Assembly (NCBI GenBank): GCA_051747785.1
Contig: JBNJGN010000015.1
Location: 1-16,588, forward strand
Length of the DNA stretch: 16,588 nucleotides
From: SKVL01 sp051747785
Lineage (GTDB): Bacteria > Patescibacteriota > Minisyncoccia > Phycocordibacterales > CSBR16-193
Reading direction: 5' to 3'
In this document: positions 14,969-16,588 of the stretch, piece after piece
Layout: every line of letters starts with the position of its first letter
Numbering within the stretch: the stretch's first letter is position 1
The notes under the pieces: model-generated
The model's input: the letters and a program-made list of their open reading frames with translations, nothing else
Told to the model about the DNA's origin: nothing
Database searches by the model: none
Program-made: the position numbers and the translations under genes

Positions 14969-14985
14969 ACATGACAAGGGAATAG
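14716..14985 (+). pseudogene. Detached duplicate of the C-terminus of the 831-aa protein
   Basis: Open frame of 89 codons starting at an ATG inside the repeat (MDQEMSGWDFREKLEAEQKK onward). It is identical to residues 742-825 of the 831-aa protein, then diverges at the last codons (SSYKNMTRE instead of SSYKSSIKNS). The S-C-x-G-H part of the domain is missing. No ribosome-binding site or promoter is seen in front. It is most likely an untranslated remnant of the duplication, although a translated tail peptide cannot be ruled out. Confidence 0.7.
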
Positions 14986-15078
14986 TTAATTCCTTTTATT
15001 CATGAAGGCTTAGATTGCTTAAGCGAAAGTGTTATTTCTGGTAAGAATTGTAGATTAACATAGATTACAGTGTGACCT

Positions 15079-15115
15079 AAAAAAAGAGCCTTCCGTCCAC
15101 GCAGTGAACGGAGGC
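15079..15115 (-). terminator. Rho-independent terminator for the 77-aa minus-strand gene
   Basis: On the minus strand GCCTCCGT (15115 leftwards) pairs with ACGGAAGGC with one bulged base and an inner CAC/GTG pairing, then TCTTTTTTT (A7 at 15079-15085 on the plus strand). It lies 7 nt past the TAA at 15122. Confidence 0.85.
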
Positions 15116-15121
15116 AACTGT

Positions 15122-15355
15122 TTAAGGTGCTTTCGGGTTTATGTCTTCATGACCTATAATGGCCAGTATTCCTGTATATTCTTCGCCATCTCTTTGTATG
15201 AACTTTACAACCTGCCAGCCGTGTTTTAAGTATTCATCAAGAACATCATTTTTTAGAAACTCAGCAGCCGGTCCTGTGCGTCCATTTGTTGTTTTTAAAC
15301 TAAATGCAGTACAGGGAATGAAACGGAAAACTAAGTACTTAGATATGTCTGCCAT
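15122..15355 (-). CDS. Small hypothetical protein (77 aa)
   Basis: Begins MADISKYLVFRFIP and ends with FLKNDVLDEYLKHGWQVVKF followed by EEYTGILAIIGHEDINPKAP, a plausible compact alpha/beta domain with a GWQVVKF strand. There is no signal peptide or membrane helix. It is supported as a real gene by a proper Shine-Dalgarno sequence (AAGGAG, 7 nt before the ATG at 15355, minus strand), which is unusual in this window, and by a terminator immediately after its stop. It is monocistronic. A TTGACT (15424-15419) upstream could be its -35, but the matching -10 at 17 nt (TAATCT) is weak. I do not recognise the family. Confidence 0.7.
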   Translation of the reverse strand: MADISKYLVFRFIPCTAFSLKTTNGRTGPAAEFLKNDVLDEYLKHGWQVVKFIQRDGEEYTGILAIIGHEDINPKAP

Positions 15356-15360
15356 GGCAC

Positions 15361-15368
15361 ATCTCCTT
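15361..15368 (-). promoter_or_regulatory. Shine-Dalgarno site of the 77-aa gene
   Basis: Minus-strand ATAAGGAGATGTGCCATG: core AAGGAG, spacer of 7 nt, then the ATG at 15355. It is the clearest ribosome-binding site in the window and decides the start of this small gene. Confidence 0.7.
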
Positions 15369-15422
15369 ATAAGTTAAATGTTCTTATCTAAGAGGAGATT
15401 ACAATAAAATACTACAATAGTC

Positions 15423-15440
15423 AAACTAATGTATTAGTTT
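15423..15440. promoter_or_regulatory. 18-bp inverted repeat AAACTAATGTATTAGTTT (possible operator)
   Basis: Arms AAACTAAT and ATTAGTTT are perfectly complementary around a GT centre. It lies between the divergent 77-aa gene and the small membrane-protein gene and overlaps the TTGACT possible -35 on the minus strand. A related, half-palindromic version (TAGTCAAAATTTTGTATTAGTTTA in two parts, 6022-6045) overlaps the helicase promoter, again next to a TTGACT. Confidence 0.45.
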
Positions 15441-15501
15441 ACCGCTTTTATCTTATCTTAAAAGCTGGGGATGTTTAGGGGTATTTTTTTATTAGATGCG
15501 T

Positions 15502-15507
15502 TAAAAT
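15502..15507 (+). promoter_or_regulatory. Putative -10 box (TAAAAT), near-leaderless start of small membrane protein
   Basis: TAAAAT lies 6 nt before ATG 15514. The intervening AAGGAT is too close to the ATG to serve as a normal Shine-Dalgarno site, so initiation is probably leaderless. No good -35 is seen. Confidence 0.4.
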
Positions 15508-15513
15508 AAGGAT

Positions 15514-15708
15514 ATGGAAGAGCAAGAAAAAAAGAAGCTTCCTACACGCTTTCGGATCAAGAGAATGTATTTTGCTATTCTTATGATCTTTTTGTTTTCA
15601 GCGGTTTTCTATTGGTTTACTTTCAAATTAGAATTCAAGACTGTGGAAGGAAGCCAAGAAGAGCATGGATCCCGAAAAGATAACTTTAGTAGAGGTTGCT
15701 TCTTATAA
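15514..15708 (+). CDS. Small single-pass membrane protein, probably truncated
   Basis: A 64-aa ORF: basic N-terminus MEEQEKKKLPTRFRIKR, one transmembrane helix (about 18-37, MYFAILMIFLFSAVFYWFTF), then a short hydrophilic tail. By the positive-inside rule the N-terminus is cytoplasmic. From about residue 42 the frame overlaps, in another frame, sequence that clearly encodes the end of a GNAT acetyltransferase (15641 onward), so the last 20 or so residues (SQEEHGSRKDNFSRGCFL) are probably read-through of foreign sequence and the native C-terminus has been lost. The promoter looks leaderless. Function unknown. Confidence 0.5.
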   Translation: MEEQEKKKLPTRFRIKRMYFAILMIFLFSAVFYWFTFKLEFKTVEGSQEEHGSRKDNFSRGCFL

Positions 15709-15885
15709 TACCGAAGCGATCAATTTTTTAAAAAGATAGGCTTTAGAGAGACCGGCAAGGTGCGGTATGATGATAAGTATAAGGTGAAGAGCGGTAATAT
15801 CATACCGACAACTGAGCTGGTGATGAGCGCTAGTGCTTGGTCACGTTGTTGCGGTATAATTAAATTCATTAGAAGATCATTTTAA
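15641..15885 (+). pseudogene. Frameshifted C-terminal remnant of a GNAT N-acetyltransferase
   Basis: In frame 2, 15641-15736 reads LWKEAKKSMDPEKITLVEVA followed by SYNTEAINFLKR and TAG. In frame 1 from 15733, KIGFRETGKVRYDDKYKVKS continues with GNIIPTTELVMS and an open frame to 15885. Joined, the two halves give VASYNTEAINFFKKIGFRETG, the classic GNAT C-terminal pattern (helix 3, strand 5, N..A..F++.GF). The shift is in the homopolymer TTTTTTAAAAA at 15723-15734. There is no N-terminal half with the acetyl-CoA Q/RxxGxG/A loop. No start codon with a ribosome-binding site precedes it. Either a dead gene or a sequencing error in a run; the missing N-terminus points to a dead gene. Confidence 0.75.
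15855..15860 (+). promoter_or_regulatory. Consensus -10 box TATAAT upstream of the 187-aa gene
   Basis: A perfect TATAAT 30 nt before the ATG at 15891, lying within the end of the GNAT remnant; no matching -35 at 16-18 nt. The predicted leader is about 24 nt with no Shine-Dalgarno site. Confidence 0.4.
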
Positions 15886-15890
15886 AATTT

Positions 15891-16454
15891 ATGTGTTCGG
15901 AAGGATCAAGTTTTGAAAATATTGATCCCGTACGGGTGGAAAAGGAAGAAAGATGGAAAAATGAGCTTTCAATGATGGATGAAGTAGTTGATGAGAGAGG
16001 TCTTGGAATAGATGGCGAGGTTAAAGAAACAGTGGTCGCTTTTAACATGCATGGTTTAGAAACAACCGGTTCTTGCGAGGGGCATCTGGAAGAAGATGAG
16101 CCGGGGTTTCACTATCCTTGGATACATATATCTACCCCGGAGCCGAAAGAACTGGAAGAAACTGAAGGGGAAGAAAGAGAGCGACTGGAAAAGGAATGGA
16201 GGATTGAGAATTTAAAACAGAAAGCGAAACTGATTTCTTACCTGGAAGAGTTTTATAAAAACAGAGAGATACCGATTGATGCAGGTTTATCTTTTAGCAA
16301 TATAGGTAGATTTGGAGAATTTAGGGTGCAAAGTTTGGGTGGGGATGTTATGGAGATTCTTTCTCCCGAAGAACGGCGTCAAAAAAGAGATTTATACTTA
16401 AAAGAAATGAAGGACTTTACTCAGTTTTTGAAGGAAAGATATTTTGAAGAATAG
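15891..16454 (+). CDS. S-C-x-G-H domain protein (187 aa)
   Basis: A 187-aa acidic cytoplasmic protein of unknown function. Its core is VVAFNMHGLETTGSCEGHLE (C62, G64, H65), followed by PWIHIST and a coiled, Glu/Arg-rich stretch, then a C-terminal helix DFTQFLKERYFEE. The order (helix, G-hydrophobic-x-T, S-C-x-G-H-L, beta strand, C-terminal FLxFLxE helix) matches the C-terminal domain of the 831-aa protein (GVQTNFSCAGHL ... FLSFLEEVISSY). The motif also recalls the SCSGR motif of the wybutosine enzyme Tyw3, but overall similarity is too slight to claim kinship. Conserved Cys and His suggest metal binding or catalysis. There is no clear ribosome-binding site; ATG 15891 is the first in frame. 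A new promoter and gene follow 36 bp later. Confidence 0.75.
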   Translation: MCSEGSSFENIDPVRVEKEERWKNELSMMDEVVDERGLGIDGEVKETVVAFNMHGLETTGSCEGHLEEDEPGFHYPWIHISTPEPKELEETEGEERERLEKEWRIENLKQKAKLISYLEEFYKNREIPIDAGLSFSNIGRFGEFRVQSLGGDVMEILSPEERRQKRDLYLKEMKDFTQFLKERYFEE

Positions 16455-16457
16455 TTT

Positions 16458-16486
16458 TTGTAAATGATTTTATGTTAATCTATAAT
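16458..16486 (+). promoter_or_regulatory. Near-consensus promoter before the last gene
   Basis: TTGTAA (16458-16463), exactly 17-nt spacer, TATAAT (16481-16486): the best promoter in the window. The predicted transcription start is at about 16492-16493, on top of the first ATG (16491). Confidence 0.7.
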
Positions 16487-16490
16487 ATAT

Positions 16491-16588
16491 ATGGAAAATT
16501 TTGAGAAAAGATCAAAGGGAGAAGAAATGTTATCCCAAATATTCAGTAGTCAAGAGGAATTAAGAGAAAGTTTGAAAGTAGCTTTGGA
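16491..16588 (+). CDS. Start of an unidentified gene (runs off the window)
   Basis: Open to the end of the window; 32 complete codons, beginning MENFEKRSKGEEMLSQIF and continuing as a hydrophilic, helix-prone sequence (SSQEELRESLKVAL). Two starts compete. ATG 16491 lies only 4 nt after the -10 box, so it would sit at or just before the predicted transcription start. ATG 16527 (MLSQIFSSQEEL) has a good Shine-Dalgarno sequence AAGGGAG 5 nt upstream and would give a leader of about 34 nt. I favour 16527 on promoter geometry, but report the longer frame. The family cannot be named from this much. Confidence 0.5.
   Translation, partial: MENFEKRSKGEEMLSQIFSSQEELRESLKVAL

Noticed and set aside
1..16588. 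A complete known defence or secretion system
   Set aside because: No nuclease, Walker-motif ATPase (other than the helicase and TypA), relaxase, integrase or toxin-antitoxin pair could be recognised; only an N-terminal ATPase-like fragment is present.

Overview
The window looks like a piece of a small-genome, AT-leaning bacterium, most plausibly a Candidate Phyla Radiation member (Patescibacteria, Parcubacteria-like). That placement is inference: it rests on the kind of gene content (a compact set of housekeeping genes mixed with long charged orphan proteins) and on resemblance to CPR-type hypothetical proteins that I recall, not on a marker phylogeny. Real genes end in TGA, TAA and TAG, so the code is the standard bacterial one and not the UGA-glycine code of Absconditabacteria/Gracilibacteria. 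Shine-Dalgarno sites are scarce, and several genes have a -10 box almost touching the ATG, suggesting leaderless or near-leaderless mRNAs.

Layout. 1-480: 3' end of an unrecognised gene. 592-618: terminator-like hairpin. 628-2388: typA/bipA, a ribosome-associated GTPase. 2445-3607: two overlapping membrane-protein genes, DUF2177 then DUF1295 (steroid-5-alpha-reductase-like). 3779-4510: an anchored extracytoplasmic protein. A perfect 16-bp bidirectional terminator (4534-4568) separates it from a convergent DEAD-box RNA helicase (5872-4586, minus). 6232-7342: two flavodoxin-fold genes. 7343-7950: about 600 bp with no gene but two inverted repeats.

From about 7.9 kb the window becomes accessory in character. 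An AT-rich gene encodes an 831-aa charged, coiled-coil-rich protein (internal 75-aa duplication, SH3/KOW-like segment, C-terminal S-C-x-G-H domain). It is followed by a distinctly GC-richer gene for a ~1208-aa protein with at least ten helical TPR-like repeats and a recognisable but unnamed C-terminal domain. Behind it lie two out-of-frame fragments of what I believe is the N-terminus of a CPR conjugation-type (VirB4/DUF87-like) ATPase. They are cut off exactly where a perfect 277-bp copy of the 3' end of the 831-aa gene begins. The two copies (10150-10426 and 14692-14968) are direct repeats exactly 4542 bp apart and bracket the GC-rich block.

15.1-16.6 kb: a small minus-strand gene with a good Shine-Dalgarno site and terminator, a small membrane protein whose reading frame runs into a frameshifted GNAT acetyltransferase remnant, a 187-aa protein carrying the same S-C-x-G-H motif as the 831-aa protein, and the start of a further gene with a near-consensus promoter. 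The main result is the rearranged 10.1-15.0 kb block (direct repeat, broken ATPase fragment, composition shift, recently amplified repeat array) together with the S-C-x-G-H family present twice in the window. I found no CRISPR array, tRNA, rRNA, integrase or transposase.
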